Source: a virus
Direction: 5' to 3' (one strand)
DNA length: 33,398 nucleotides
Virus record (IMG/VR): IMGVR_UViG_3300017779_000062
Coordinates: 1-33,398 of that record
Below the pieces are notes generated by a model, which saw only the letters and a list, made by a program, of their open reading frames with translations, had not been told where the DNA came from and ran no database searches. Of the stretch, positions 18,992 to 27,637 are shown in pieces (position 1 is the first letter of the stretch; every line of letters starts with the position of its first letter). The translations under genes were made by a program, and so were the position numbers.

Positions 18992-21367
18992 TTAGGTTGG
19001 TGTTTGTATCCAATCGTATACTGTAATATTAAAATAACTAGTTTGCGTTCCATAATCAGCTTGCATCGTAATGTTTGCAAAATAGAAAGCGTAGTCGTAT
19101 GTGCTATCGTCAAAATTATTATAAACACTAGCAGGGATTGTAACCTCTGCGGTTGCCTCACCCGCGCCATCAAGACCATCTACGACCGAACTAATGGTAA
19201 TTGGTAAATTTGAGCTTGTATAACCTAAATTCCCAAGAGTTACATTGTAGCTGTCTATAGACAATGTTACAGAATGTTCTGAGTGAACAGACTTAGGAAT
19301 CCTTATTTTAGTCTTAGAGACTGCATCTGCTGTATCTCCTAAACTGACACCACTATATTCAGAATGCCCCATACTGAAATTTGCATCAAATATGTAAGTT
19401 TCTGCATCTATGATAGTTCCTGCGCTGTCTTTCTCAATGAGGATTAATTTATCGCCACTGCTGGGTGGAGTACCTTTAGCGGAAAGCCATTGACTTTCTG
19501 TCGGAGTGACTTGTGTATCAGCAACAAACAAAAAATGCTCTTCATTTGATGGAAAGTCTGGGAATACAGGGTTGCTAAATTGCAAACTAACCCAATCACT
19601 AGTGGCATTAAAAACTGATGCTGTTTGCAGGTGAACACTAAAACTGCTATATATACTTAACGTGTAAGGTATAGGAACAAACATTGTAGGCACATTACTT
19701 CTCAATATAGGTCTGCCCGCAGGGTTTGTATAATTATGCCTATCAACAGAAGCTATATATTCTCTAGCTTTAACGCCTTCAACGGCATTGAATACCACAT
19801 CAAAACCTCTTTCAAACTTAGTGCCATTCCACCGCACAGCAGGAAACGCATTTACAGTATTAGAATCTATTTCAGCTATAGTAGGAGTTCTCGGTAAATC
19901 AATTACCTGCCCTGTTGTGTAAACTCGATCAGTGCTTGCTGTGTGGTCGTAGACCTCTGGCGCGTTTTCTCTGGCTTCAATGTCTACAAATACGCCATTG
20001 CTTGCATCAAAGCCAATAGTACAGCTTGTTATCTCATAAACCTTATCAACAATACCAAATTTTGCGTTACTTACGTTTACATTATCACCAACACAATAGG
20101 TTAATCCTTTCGCACTAAGCCTTGCCTTTATTCTGGATTGCATCCTAGATTTTAACAAGTTTAACCTAGCTAATCTCTGAGCGTTTATTGTGTCTGTTGT
20201 GAACGGCAAATCTAAGTTTAAAACGTGTTCACCGCCATCGGCAACTGGGTAAGAAGTTGATCTTTGTTGTGGATACTCAGTCTTAACATAATTTACTTCT
20301 TTGCTGATATATGTCCCTTTTACAGAATTATAGTTATCTTGTCTTGGCGTTTTAGTGATAACAGTAAAGTCACCTATAATAATGTCTTCATTCAGGTCTT
20401 GTGTGTGCGGTGTTTTATATTCAAATGGTTCAATGCGGAACTTACCAGATACATAGGTAATTCTGCCATTCATACTGCTCAACAAATTTTTGATGTTATT
20501 CCTGAATGAATTTTTTGTATCGACAATACCATGACACTCATACCTTGCTTTTTGTGGCGTGCCAACTAAATCATCGCAATGATCTGCCGCATCTGATATT
20601 TGGTCTTCATCAAACTCTGTTGCAGATATGCCTGCACCAAAATCTTCATTACGCATATAGTCATAGAGACATAAGACTGGGTTAGCAGTCCAAACAAAAG
20701 TGCTTTGGGTGTTAATGTCGCTATTAGTAACTCTAGGGTCATAAACCTTGCGACCTTTTATTTCAGCAGTTACATTAGGAATGCCATTAGGAAACTTATC
20801 AGGATTAAATGCAAACCTTGTCCATACATAAGCGATATCATTTAACTTGTGAGATGATTGTATGCCGTTAATAGTTTGGGTATTCCAATAAGACACTTCT
20901 GTAGGTGTGCCGTTAGTTACAGTGCTAATTGGTGTTTGCGAACTAGAGCCAGTTTTGACTATAATTTTTACAACATTCAACGTGTTCAAATACCAATAGT
21001 TTGAATTATAAACTCCATTTGACCATGCTTCATTGCTATCAAAAAAAACTTTATCTATTGATTCGCATTCAGAATGTGCAAGGGCGGTTATCTGATAAAG
21101 ATATTTATTATTATTTCCTGCTACATCCTGCCAAAGCACATTACCGCCTTTCCTCACCTTTCCATATACTATTTCTCTAGAACCTGATGAACTAGGAGAA
21201 GACACATTTCTGCCGCCCATCGTATCAACAGAGGCATCTTCCATCATGGCATCCATTGCATAATCTATTGTATAAGCCGCCGCTATACCTACGCTAACCG
21301 CAACAAGCGCAGATGAAGTTACCGCCGCCGCGCCTAGACCACCAAGAATGCCACCAACAATAGCCAT
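18992..21367 (-). CDS. Tail tip hub protein, gpJ-like
   Basis: A 791-residue protein. The hydrophobic Gly/Ala N-terminus (GGILGGLGAAAVTSSALVAV, to about residue 40) and the core with SREIVYGKVRKGGNVLWQDV, NPVLCLYDYMRNEDFGAGI and DAADHCDDLV are typical of lambda gpJ / host-specificity hub proteins. Lambda J has 1132 residues; the missing C-terminal part may be the next gene. It closes the tail tube distally and holds the fibres. It follows the GNAT gene in the usual order of hub-associated genes. Confidence 0.88.
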   Translation of the reverse strand: MAIVGGILGGLGAAAVTSSALVAVSVGIAAAYTIDYAMDAMMEDASVDTMGGRNVSSPSSSGSREIVYGKVRKGGNVLWQDVAGNNNKYLYQITALAHSECESIDKVFFDSNEAWSNGVYNSNYWYLNTLNVVKIIVKTGSSSQTPISTVTNGTPTEVSYWNTQTINGIQSSHKLNDIAYVWTRFAFNPDKFPNGIPNVTAEIKGRKVYDPRVTNSDINTQSTFVWTANPVLCLYDYMRNEDFGAGISATEFDEDQISDAADHCDDLVGTPQKARYECHGIVDTKNSFRNNIKNLLSSMNGRITYVSGKFRIEPFEYKTPHTQDLNEDIIIGDFTVITKTPRQDNYNSVKGTYISKEVNYVKTEYPQQRSTSYPVADGGEHVLNLDLPFTTDTINAQRLARLNLLKSRMQSRIKARLSAKGLTYCVGDNVNVSNAKFGIVDKVYEITSCTIGFDASNGVFVDIEARENAPEVYDHTASTDRVYTTGQVIDLPRTPTIAEIDSNTVNAFPAVRWNGTKFERGFDVVFNAVEGVKAREYIASVDRHNYTNPAGRPILRSNVPTMFVPIPYTLSIYSSFSVHLQTASVFNATSDWVSLQFSNPVFPDFPSNEEHFLFVADTQVTPTESQWLSAKGTPPSSGDKLILIEKDSAGTIIDAETYIFDANFSMGHSEYSGVSLGDTADAVSKTKIRIPKSVHSEHSVTLSIDSYNVTLGNLGYTSSNLPITISSVVDGLDGAGEATAEVTIPASVYNNFDDSTYDYAFYFANITMQADYGTQTSYFNITVYDWIQTPT

Positions 21368-21370
21368 TTT

Positions 21371-21820
21371 TTATCCTATAAACTTTTGATATAGCCTTTC
21401 GGTTAAACTGAAATCCATGCTTTCTAACAACCTATCAAAAGGAGCATGGTCTTTTGTATTTATAACTAGTACAGATACGCCATCTTTCTTTAACTCTTGC
21501 TCTGCAAATTTTATCAAACCATAACCTGCTCTTCCTTTGCGATATTCTGGCGATATGTATATAACATCAGTAGCCGCAAATGTGTGATCTGCATAATGTA
21601 AACCTTTAGTCACTACAAGAATAAAATATCCGACTAACTTATTCTCAACTCTTGCTGTATATGTTTTGAGCATTCCCAAAGATTCTAGCTTGCCATACAT
21701 ATTCCAATCTGGATTGAGTTTTATTTCATCTTGATTAAGTGCTATTTCTGACCAGTGATTTTCAATCAAAGGCTGTATTTCGCCTTTAATTGCAACTAAA
21801 CTTTCTTGATTATATTTCAT
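21371..21820 (-). CDS. GNAT-family N-acetyltransferase
   Basis: A 149-residue GNAT fold: strand pairs around YTARVENKLVGYFILVV, the motif-A-like DVIYISPEYRKGRAGYGLIK (acetyl-CoA pyrophosphate loop, R/K-G-R-A-G-Y-G), then LVINTKDHAPFDRLLESMDF. I prefer ATG 21820 to 21832: GGGGAG lies before it and it overlaps the upstream TAA as TAATG. It would transfer an acetyl group from acetyl-CoA to an amine; a virion protein or host factor is possible. GNAT genes recur in tail modules of marine phages, with unknown targets. Confidence 0.85.
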   Translation of the reverse strand: MKYNQESLVAIKGEIQPLIENHWSEIALNQDEIKLNPDWNMYGKLESLGMLKTYTARVENKLVGYFILVVTKGLHYADHTFAATDVIYISPEYRKGRAGYGLIKFAEQELKKDGVSVLVINTKDHAPFDRLLESMDFSLTERLYQKFIG

Positions 21821-22383
21821 TATACTCCCCATACTAGTTTTTGCTCTGCGATACTCTCCACATAGTTAAGCCCAATATCAGACTGACCATGATTGAGTTG
21901 TTGGTCTTCTTGCGTGTATAACCGCAAGTTTGTTCTGCTCAATCTTGCTAAATGATTTTCTACGGATAATGAAATTGTGATTGTATCACCATTCTGAACG
22001 TAGGTTGCGTTATCCATAAACCCTGAAAAAAATGGCGTTGTTCTTGTCGAGGTAGACACTCCCCCAATTTCTGTTTCTAGGGCAAGGTAAATATTGACAG
22101 GATTTCCCTGAAAGTCTTGATCTCTCATTCGTTCCACAATAGTAGTATTGCAACCCGACAGAGACAAAGTAATTCCTGATGTTCCTAAATCAGTATTTTC
22201 TTTAGCAGTTGATATTGATAAAAGGTCGCCAGTGCCAGTATAGTGAACACCACTAACTGTTTGATCTCCAAAAGATGTACATAGACGGAGAGGAGTATCG
22301 AAACCCAAATACACAAGCATGACTGGTCTTATTACATCGTCATCAAGTAAATTTGTGAAGTGTGAATGTAAATCACGACTCAT
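21820..22383 (-). CDS. Tail tip protein (DUF2163-like), 187 aa
   Basis: From the ATG at 22383 (MSRDLHSHFTNLLDDDVIRP), in an ATGA overlap with the preceding gene; a start at 22401 would overlap further. The beta-rich body with SISTAKENTDLGTSGITLSL and the C-terminal LYTQEDQQLNHGQSDIGLNY matches the tail-tip family often annotated DUF2163, which lies between the distal tail protein and the hub. It probably forms part of the tail-tip baseplate. Confidence 0.78.
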   Translation of the reverse strand: MSRDLHSHFTNLLDDDVIRPVMLVYLGFDTPLRLCTSFGDQTVSGVHYTGTGDLLSISTAKENTDLGTSGITLSLSGCNTTIVERMRDQDFQGNPVNIYLALETEIGGVSTSTRTTPFFSGFMDNATYVQNGDTITISLSVENHLARLSRTNLRLYTQEDQQLNHGQSDIGLNYVESIAEQKLVWGV

Positions 22384-22976
22384 ACAAAAAACTCCACACA
22401 AGCCAAAGTGAAACTATGTAGCGACTCTCTACCTACACGCCACTCAACATCATTTGATGCTAACCGCCATATTGCTTTAGGGTGCGTAACATCTATCGTT
22501 GTGCCAATGCTCGCAGTAACTCGAACATTAGGCATAACCTCGCAAGTAGTCGTTGCGTTAGCAGGTGCATCTTCTAATAAAATGTACAAACCACCTTGCA
22601 ACTCAATATGTGTGCCTGCTTTTAATACATGGTTGCTAGAGTTAGTTACATCTATATGGTCATCATTCTTGAGTGCAAACGCTGTACAAACTGGCACGTT
22701 TGTTGTGATAGTATGCTGTGGATCACCAAAGTAAAATGTTTTGGTCACGCCACGTAAAGATGCTAGAAATGCCTGAAATACTTTAGCTTCCTCTAAATTT
22801 AGTGGTCTTATGGTTATCTCTGCTTCCCATCTTGCAACATTAAAATCTTGCACCTGTGTGCTAAAGTTTGTAGAAGATGTAGTAACTGCGGCAGATTGAA
22901 CTAAACGCATTGTAAGATCTTGAACTATTGACTCACCATTAATAGTTGGAAAGTCTAAAGGATATGCTAATGCCAT
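22380..22976 (-). CDS. Distal tail / minor tail protein, 198 aa
   Basis: A 198-residue protein: ARWEAEITIRPLNLEEAKVF, then QAFLASLRGVTKTFYFGDP is a distal-tail-like domain (LRG...F.FGDP) commonly following the tape measure. The rest is a small beta barrel with an Ala/Thr-rich loop, ending LHSFTLACVEFFV. It likely forms the first ring of the tail tip. GGAAG precedes the ATG, two bases after the tape measure stop. Confidence 0.8.
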   Translation of the reverse strand: MALAYPLDFPTINGESIVQDLTMRLVQSAAVTTSSTNFSTQVQDFNVARWEAEITIRPLNLEEAKVFQAFLASLRGVTKTFYFGDPQHTITTNVPVCTAFALKNDDHIDVTNSSNHVLKAGTHIELQGGLYILLEDAPANATTTCEVMPNVRVTASIGTTIDVTHPKAIWRLASNDVEWRVGRESLHSFTLACVEFFV

Positions 22977-22977
22977 T

Positions 22978-24402
22978 TTATCTTCCTAATATGCCTGTTG
23001 AGTAGCCACCGCCTCTACGTCTCTCAGCCAAGACTGCGCCTTTTGCCGCCTCTTGTATCTGGGGTAGCAGGTTCTGCATTTCTGCTCTAACTGTTTGCTG
23101 TACGCCAGTCGAAATATTAATTGTCTGGTTAACTACTAAGCCTTGGCCACCGCCTTTTGTGTGATCAATAACAGTTTCATTGGGATGCAGTATAGCATTG
23201 AAACCACCTTTTCCGTCTACACCGCCAGACCTAGAGCCACGACCTGTAAAGCCACCGCCCTCGAAAGAAGCAGATTTAATAGCCGATACTTGAGCCATAC
23301 CTTGTGCTACTGCCATTGCAGCAAACGGTATGCCTAAAGGAATACCATAAGTTGCAATAGCTTTACTTGCAGCAGTATATGTATTCATTATTGCTTGTCC
23401 AACTTGCACGGTTTTTTGCACAGCAGCTAACTTTTTGCTTTGCTTGCCAACGCCATTTGTGAGCTTTACTGCATCACCTAGCATCTGTTCCGTTTTGCCT
23501 GTTGTAGACTTTGCTGCAAAATCATCAGCTAATTTAGAACCCTGAGCTGCTTTATCTTTTGCATCAGAAAGTTCACCTAAACGCTTTAATTCGGCAACGT
23601 GCATAAGAAGCTGTAATGCTTCTGTTTGACTCAGTTCTTCTCGTAAAAGCTGTTGCCTGATGGTATATTCTTCAATTTGTAATGAAGACATACCGTAAGT
23701 GTCAATTTGCTTTTGCAGTGCAGAATCTTGCTTCGCAAAAGAATCATTAACCCCTGCAATCTGCTCTTTTAGAGAAGCTATTGCTGCTTCGTAAAAAGCA
23801 GTATCACTATCAAGTTTAGTAATACGCTCATTATATTCTTCAAGTGTTTCTAAATCTTTACGACCATATACAATACCAAATGATCCAGTACGAACAGTTG
23901 TTAACTGCTCTCTTGTTGTCGCATTAAGTTTCTTTAGCTCTGCTTCATATTCTTCTAATTTTTTAGTAGCTAAAAGTGTAGCAAACTTTTGTTGTGCTGG
24001 GCTTAACTCATCAAAACTATCAATCAGACCTTTGTTAGCCTCTTTAAGTTCTTTAGCAGCTTCAGTAGCACCAAAGAATGCAGGAGCTAAACTCATACTA
24101 AGAGCAGCACCAATTGCAATAACAGCACCAAACATTGCGCCACCAGGCCCGAATAGAGATGCAATCTGAGAACCCTGCTGACCAAATACCAGCATAGCAT
24201 TCTGACCCATCTGTAACTGTACAGCGACATCCTGTACCTGATGACCAACCTGACCTAGACCGCCACGCATAAACCTAAACTGCTGATTCAGGACTTTACC
24301 CTGCTTTGCAGTTCTATTCATTTCTTTTTGCATATTACGAAAGCCAGCAGATGCTCCATCTTTGACTTTCGTTTCAATTACCGCTTGTGCTGTCTTAGCC
24401 AT
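22978..24402 (-). CDS. Tape measure protein, 474 aa
   Basis: A 474-residue protein. The N-terminus is charged and helical (GASAGFRNMQKEMNRTAKQG), followed by a hydrophobic region (LFGPGGAMFGAVIAIGAALS, about 83-110), a long helical middle with coiled coils, and a Gly-rich tail with GFNAILHPNETVIDHTKGGG. At usual tape-measure scaling this predicts a short siphovirus tail of roughly 70 nm. Its ATG overlaps the frameshift-extended chaperone frame (AATAATGGCTAA), the typical position after G/GT. Confidence 0.92.
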   Translation of the reverse strand: MAKTAQAVIETKVKDGASAGFRNMQKEMNRTAKQGKVLNQQFRFMRGGLGQVGHQVQDVAVQLQMGQNAMLVFGQQGSQIASLFGPGGAMFGAVIAIGAALSMSLAPAFFGATEAAKELKEANKGLIDSFDELSPAQQKFATLLATKKLEEYEAELKKLNATTREQLTTVRTGSFGIVYGRKDLETLEEYNERITKLDSDTAFYEAAIASLKEQIAGVNDSFAKQDSALQKQIDTYGMSSLQIEEYTIRQQLLREELSQTEALQLLMHVAELKRLGELSDAKDKAAQGSKLADDFAAKSTTGKTEQMLGDAVKLTNGVGKQSKKLAAVQKTVQVGQAIMNTYTAASKAIATYGIPLGIPFAAMAVAQGMAQVSAIKSASFEGGGFTGRGSRSGGVDGKGGFNAILHPNETVIDHTKGGGQGLVVNQTINISTGVQQTVRAEMQNLLPQIQEAAKGAVLAERRRGGGYSTGILGR

Positions 24403-24882
24403 TATTTGCCTCAGTTCTATCGTGTTTTAAGCGCAGATAAGTGAACCAATAATTAAACTCATCAGGTGTCATAGCTAAAATTGTCGAGAGGGGCTGACCA
24501 AGATGTTCTGCTAACTGAAACATTAAATATATTTCTGTTGGCTCACCTTGATCATTGATTAGTTTTTTTCAACTTCCTCTTGCTCTTCTATATGAAGAAC
24601 GAAGTTAGCCACTCTACTTAATACTTCAGGGTCAACTCTTTTTCTTAGCTTTACCTTATCAGAAAGGTCAAATACTGCTTCACCTTTCTCATCAGTAACT
24701 CCAAATATAAGAGCGTACACAAGATAATCTGTATTATCGCCATCGGCTCTAGCATACCATCTGGCTTTATCTTCCAAAGATAGGTTCTTCGAGTAGAGAG
24801 TGCAGTCCCACTCATCCACCCGAATACTTCTAACTTCTTTCCCACTAAAATGTGCTACCGCACTATCAATAATACTTCCCAT
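24395..24882 (-). CDS. Tail assembly chaperone GT by -1 frameshift
   Basis: Slippage at A-AAA-AAC (24562-24568) fuses the 107-residue G-like frame to a 55-residue extension (LINDQGEPTEIYLMFQLAEH, LGQPLSTILAMTPDEFNYWF, then TYLRLKHDR), ending at 24395 inside the tape measure start. The P..TILAM...EF..W..Y pattern is typical of T domains. Total length is 162 residues. GT binds the tape measure and recruits tube subunits; the G:GT ratio is set by slippage. Confidence 0.9.
24559..24882 (-). CDS. Tail assembly chaperone, G-like (unshifted product)
   Basis: A 107-residue acidic protein, MGSIIDSAVAHFSGKEVRSI through EEQEEVEKN. It ends two codons after the slippery run (GAA AAA AAC TAA), so the stop lies just past the heptamer, as in lambda G. 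It chaperones the tape measure before tube assembly and is not in the finished virion. It follows the tail tube gene closely and AAGGAT precedes the ATG. Confidence 0.9.
   Translation of the reverse strand: MGSIIDSAVAHFSGKEVRSIRVDEWDCTLYSKNLSLEDKARWYARADGDNTDYLVYALIFGVTDEKGEAVFDLSDKVKLRKRVDPEVLSRVANFVLHIEEQEEVEKN
24562..24568 (-). other. Programmed -1 frameshift site A AAA AAC
   Basis: The zero-frame reading GAA AAA AAC TAA contains the X-XXY-YYZ heptamer A-AAA-AAC, one of the most efficient bacterial -1 slippery sites. The -1 frame then stays open to 24395. No clear internal Shine-Dalgarno stimulator was seen. Confidence 0.92.
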
Positions 24883-24897
24883 GGTTTTATCCTTTTA

Positions 24898-25335
24898 TTA
24901 TGCAGTCTCTACAGAAATGTGTCCTTGTCCTGTAGCAGTGAATGAAATATCAACTAGACCATCACCTGAAACTGACTCTGATAAAGATGTGATATGTGCA
25001 TCACCTTGCCAATAGCTTTTGCCAGTTGCATCACCCTCATTGTATAGGTTAAGAGTAACTACAGTGTCTGCAAGCATTAAATCAACAGATTGCATGATGT
25101 TATTTTGCATCTCAATCTGACCGTTAGTAGCTGCATCATCATAAAAGCAGTTGACAGTTGCAGTCCAAGATCTGCTTGTGACTTTGCTTTTAGTCCATCC
25201 TTGATCTGCCGCAGCAGCATTTAGTGTAGTTGCATCAACTGTGTTAGCACTGATTTCTAATGAAAAGTCTTTTACCTCAGCAACAGTAGTCGAGCCGATC
25301 TTTACTACGCCTTGGTGTCCAGCATAAGTTGCCAT
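24898..25335 (-). CDS. Major tail tube protein
   Basis: A 145-residue protein with the compact tube fold: GVVKIGSTTVAEVKDFSLEI, then TKSKVTSRSWTATVNCFYDD and VDISFTATGQGHISVETA. The order (connector genes, tube, G/GT, tape measure) and the beta-sandwich pattern fit the HK97/lambda-like tail tube family. It polymerises into hexameric rings. AGGTAAG precedes the ATG. Shorter than lambda V (246 residues), without the C-terminal Ig domain. Confidence 0.88.
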   Translation of the reverse strand: MATYAGHQGVVKIGSTTVAEVKDFSLEISANTVDATTLNAAAADQGWTKSKVTSRSWTATVNCFYDDAATNGQIEMQNNIMQSVDLMLADTVVTLNLYNEGDATGKSYWQGDAHITSLSESVSGDGLVDISFTATGQGHISVETA

Positions 25336-25377
25336 ATTTCTTACCTCATATATATATTAACAAAGGCGTAATCGCCA

Positions 25378-25821
25378 TTAAATAGAAACATCAGGGTTAT
25401 TCTCTCTCACCTGATATGTTACTTCAACAGTAAGTGTAGCAACAGCTACTGGCTGATCTCCACTACCATCAAAATCTGCATCAAAGCTAGTAATTTTAGT
25501 ATCTCTCGCATTACTGCCTCGCGTTAAATCCGTATACAATGCCTCTTCAATTTCTAAGCATATTTGGTCAATGGTGTTATCATAATCCTGCACCGCTTTG
25601 ACATATACTTCAACCTGGTATTCGCACCGTCTATCTTGCATTCTAGGGGTGCTTATTGTCTCATAGGTTGTATCTTCTCTTCTATTATACAACAAGATCC
25701 CAGGTAACTTAGAATCATCCATGGGATAGACTCGACTTTGATACACATTTCTTCCAGTTGTTGTTAAGCCAGTCAACGCCTCTTTGATATCATCCCTAAT
25801 TTGCTTCCTTACATGACTCAT
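25378..25821 (-). CDS. Tail terminator / minor tail protein U-like
   Basis: A 147-residue protein, MSHVRKQIRDDIKEALTGLT, with LPGILLYNRRED, a middle strand pair (CEYQVEVYVKAV) and C-terminal VAVATLTVEVTYQVRE. This fits the gpU-like tail terminator that caps the tube, next to the tube gene. The start overlaps the stop of the upstream gene (ATGA). A dyad-repeat unit lies in it (25716-25728), encoding VYPMDD. Confidence 0.8.
   Translation of the reverse strand: MSHVRKQIRDDIKEALTGLTTTGRNVYQSRVYPMDDSKLPGILLYNRREDTTYETISTPRMQDRRCEYQVEVYVKAVQDYDNTIDQICLEIEEALYTDLTRGSNARDTKITSFDADFDGSGDQPVAVATLTVEVTYQVRENNPDVSI
25716..25728 (+). repeat. Intragenic dyad repeat CATCCATGGGATA
   Basis: One mismatch from the array consensus. 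It encodes YPMD on the minus strand within the tail terminator gene. Same orientation as other copies. Confidence 0.75.
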
Positions 25822-26126
25822 GATTGTGCCTCAAGCGCAATTTCTGTTATCCCTGTGCCGTCATCCATAAGTATAGATATAGCATAAAGATTTCCACGCA
25901 CAAGAAAGCAGTCACCCTCAACTGCATTTGGGATGTCCGCAGTTCTTACAGTCAATCTTGGCTGCACCACTGCAAAGCTAACCGAGCCACCTGCATCGAC
26001 TGATTGATACTGATTATCAAATATTGCAGTTATGTAGCTTTTATGCCAACCACCAGGCATGAAAGAAACCGACTCTCCAAAGTCAGCTAACATTAAGGCT
26101 CTATCATCAGCAGTCTCAATTGGCAT
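25818..26126 (-). CDS. Head-tail joining protein, FII-like, 102 aa
   Basis: A 102-residue beta-rich protein: FGESVSFMPGGWHKSYITAI, QPRLTVRTADIPNAVEGDCF then LVRGNLYAISILMDDGTG. The Y-like alternation and the V..GD.....Y.i......G pattern fit FII/head-tail adaptor proteins that complete the portal vertex. It overlaps the preceding and following genes. In lambda, Z would follow; here the U-like gene follows directly. Confidence 0.75.
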   Translation of the reverse strand: MPIETADDRALMLADFGESVSFMPGGWHKSYITAIFDNQYQSVDAGGSVSFAVVQPRLTVRTADIPNAVEGDCFLVRGNLYAISILMDDGTGITEIALEAQS

Positions 26127-26322
26127 TTGTTTCCACTCTTGTTAATGGCTTATCTTCATCTAGCCCAACACTTCTGTTTTTAGCTTTCTTCTTGGCTTCA
26201 ACTGGTATGCATCTACCAGCCTCAATCAATTCTTCAGCTTCTTTTTTGTCTAAATCTATTTTATCCCCTGGGCGATACAACAGCCCTCTGATACCGCATT
26301 TACTTACAAATTGCACTTTCAT
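26116..26322 (-). CDS. Small head-associated protein, 68 aa
   Basis: A 68-residue basic protein, MKVQFVSKCGIRGLLYRPGD then KIDLDKKEAEELIEAGRCIP. The pattern (basic strand, PGD, D-x-E.A..LI.AG) is common in short proteins between capsid and connector genes. AAGGAG precedes the ATG. The tail is Lys-rich. It may be a connector adaptor or a capsid-associated peptide. Confidence 0.7.
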   Translation of the reverse strand: MKVQFVSKCGIRGLLYRPGDKIDLDKKEAEELIEAGRCIPVEAKKKAKNRSVGLDEDKPLTRVETNAN

Positions 26323-26343
26323 AAAATTCTCCTTTAGTAAAAG

Positions 26344-26367
26344 CTACTATGGGATAGCCACGGAATA
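26344..26367 (+). repeat. Two dyad-repeat variants downstream of the capsid gene
   Basis: CTACTATGGGATA (26344-26356) and TAGCCACGGAATA (26355-26367) overlap, in the same staggered arrangement as 2350-2373 and 3207-3230. They fill the 85-bp gap between the capsid polyprotein stop and the next gene, the largest gap inside the head gene block. Confidence 0.8.
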
Positions 26368-26407
26368 GCCTTTAGTAAAAGAGGGGGGCAAGCCCCCTCA
26401 GTATTAC

Positions 26408-27637
26408 TTAACCATCGTTACCGAATGCAAAACTTGCAGCGTGACGTACAGCTACATCTACAGACTGCATCGCAACAACGCGAACAGTACCAGTAGTAGA
26501 AGCAGTGTATGGGTCAACAACGATGTCCAAACCACCGAACATACCGATAAGTAGGTCATCAAAGTTACCGAAGTACAAGTTACCAGCAGTTGCTTGGTTA
26601 GAAACAATAGCATTGTAACCGTTGATTTGACCACCTTGCGCTACGAACTGACCAGAGCCAGCATCTTTAGCAGTAGTTTTCAAAGCACCGTTCATTGCAG
26701 CAGGAAGAATGTATGAAAGGTTGCCGTTAAGTGCGTTAGCACCAGCAACAGCAGTTTCAAGGCTTACAGCTTCAGCAAAAGTTGGGTTAGCGGCAGCAAA
26801 TGCAGTTACAGTTCCAACATTAGCAGTGTTTAAGATGCCAGTTGGGTTTCCGTTAGCACCAGAACCTTCAAGACCAGCTTTATCGATTGCAATAGCAATA
26901 GACTTAGCAAGATCATCACGGATTAGGCTTTCAATGTCTAAGCTAGATTGCATTAGAAGCTGACGAGTTACGTCAGTGAATGCACCTAGAGTCTTAGGAG
27001 TCAATGAAACCTGGCCAACAGTCATTTCTGATTCAGCTACAGCAGTACCTTCACCATCAACAAACGCAGCAGTTGATGCAGCAGATTTGCGTGGAATCTT
27101 AACGTCACCACTTAGACCGCCAAGCATACGCGCACCCGCAGCCATTACAGAAGATTGGTTGCGTAGGGCATCAATGAAATCGCCACCACGGAAGTCTTCA
27201 GTAACTAATGCAGTATCATTAGTAAGAGCATTCATGTCACGCTTCCAGTTACGAAGAACGTCAGCAGGAAGCATAATGCCCTGTGCAGTTTTTCCGTACT
27301 GGTCAGCAGCAGCTCGTGAACATTCAAATTCAAATGCTGCAGCTTCTTGCGCTCTGCGATCAGTTGGGTTAGCTAGAGCGTGAATAGCTTTAGCCATAGA
27401 GAAGCGTTTAACTTCAGCATCTTTCATGCCGATGTCTTGGCTTTCTAGTGCAGTTTCAGAACCGATTGATTCTAGTAATGCGCCACGGAAAGATTCGATT
27501 GATTCGCCTTTTGCAATAGCATCGCGAGCCATATCTGACTTATTGTGACGTGCGCCTAACTCAACGATTTGAGCAGCGTTCTTTTGTGCGGCTTGCTGGG
27601 CTTCAGCTTTTACCGCTTCGATATTAACTTCTGACAT
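26408..27637 (-). CDS. Major capsid protein from possible internal start
   Basis: The MCP part begins at an in-frame ATG (MSEVNIEAVKAEAQQAAQKN, residue 466), 7-12 bases downstream of AAGAGAG. Translation from here would give a 409-residue capsid protein in excess over the polyprotein, as needed for a 415-copy-scale shell. The N-terminal ~100 residues are a helical delta/scaffold region; the HK97 core follows (IMLPADVLRNWKRDMNALTN, SLTPKTLGAFTDVTRQLLMQ, GNPTGILNTANVG). Whether both products exist cannot be told from sequence. Confidence 0.55.
   Translation of the reverse strand: MSEVNIEAVKAEAQQAAQKNAAQIVELGARHNKSDMARDAIAKGESIESFRGALLESIGSETALESQDIGMKDAEVKRFSMAKAIHALANPTDRRAQEAAAFEFECSRAAADQYGKTAQGIMLPADVLRNWKRDMNALTNDTALVTEDFRGGDFIDALRNQSSVMAAGARMLGGLSGDVKIPRKSAASTAAFVDGEGTAVAESEMTVGQVSLTPKTLGAFTDVTRQLLMQSSLDIESLIRDDLAKSIAIAIDKAGLEGSGANGNPTGILNTANVGTVTAFAAANPTFAEAVSLETAVAGANALNGNLSYILPAAMNGALKTTAKDAGSGQFVAQGGQINGYNAIVSNQATAGNLYFGNFDDLLIGMFGGLDIVVDPYTASTTGTVRVVAMQSVDVAVRHAASFAFGNDG

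Noticed and set aside
26709-27383. Long plus-strand frames opposite the capsid gene
   Set aside because: They mirror codon bias of the well-supported capsid polyprotein on the other strand.
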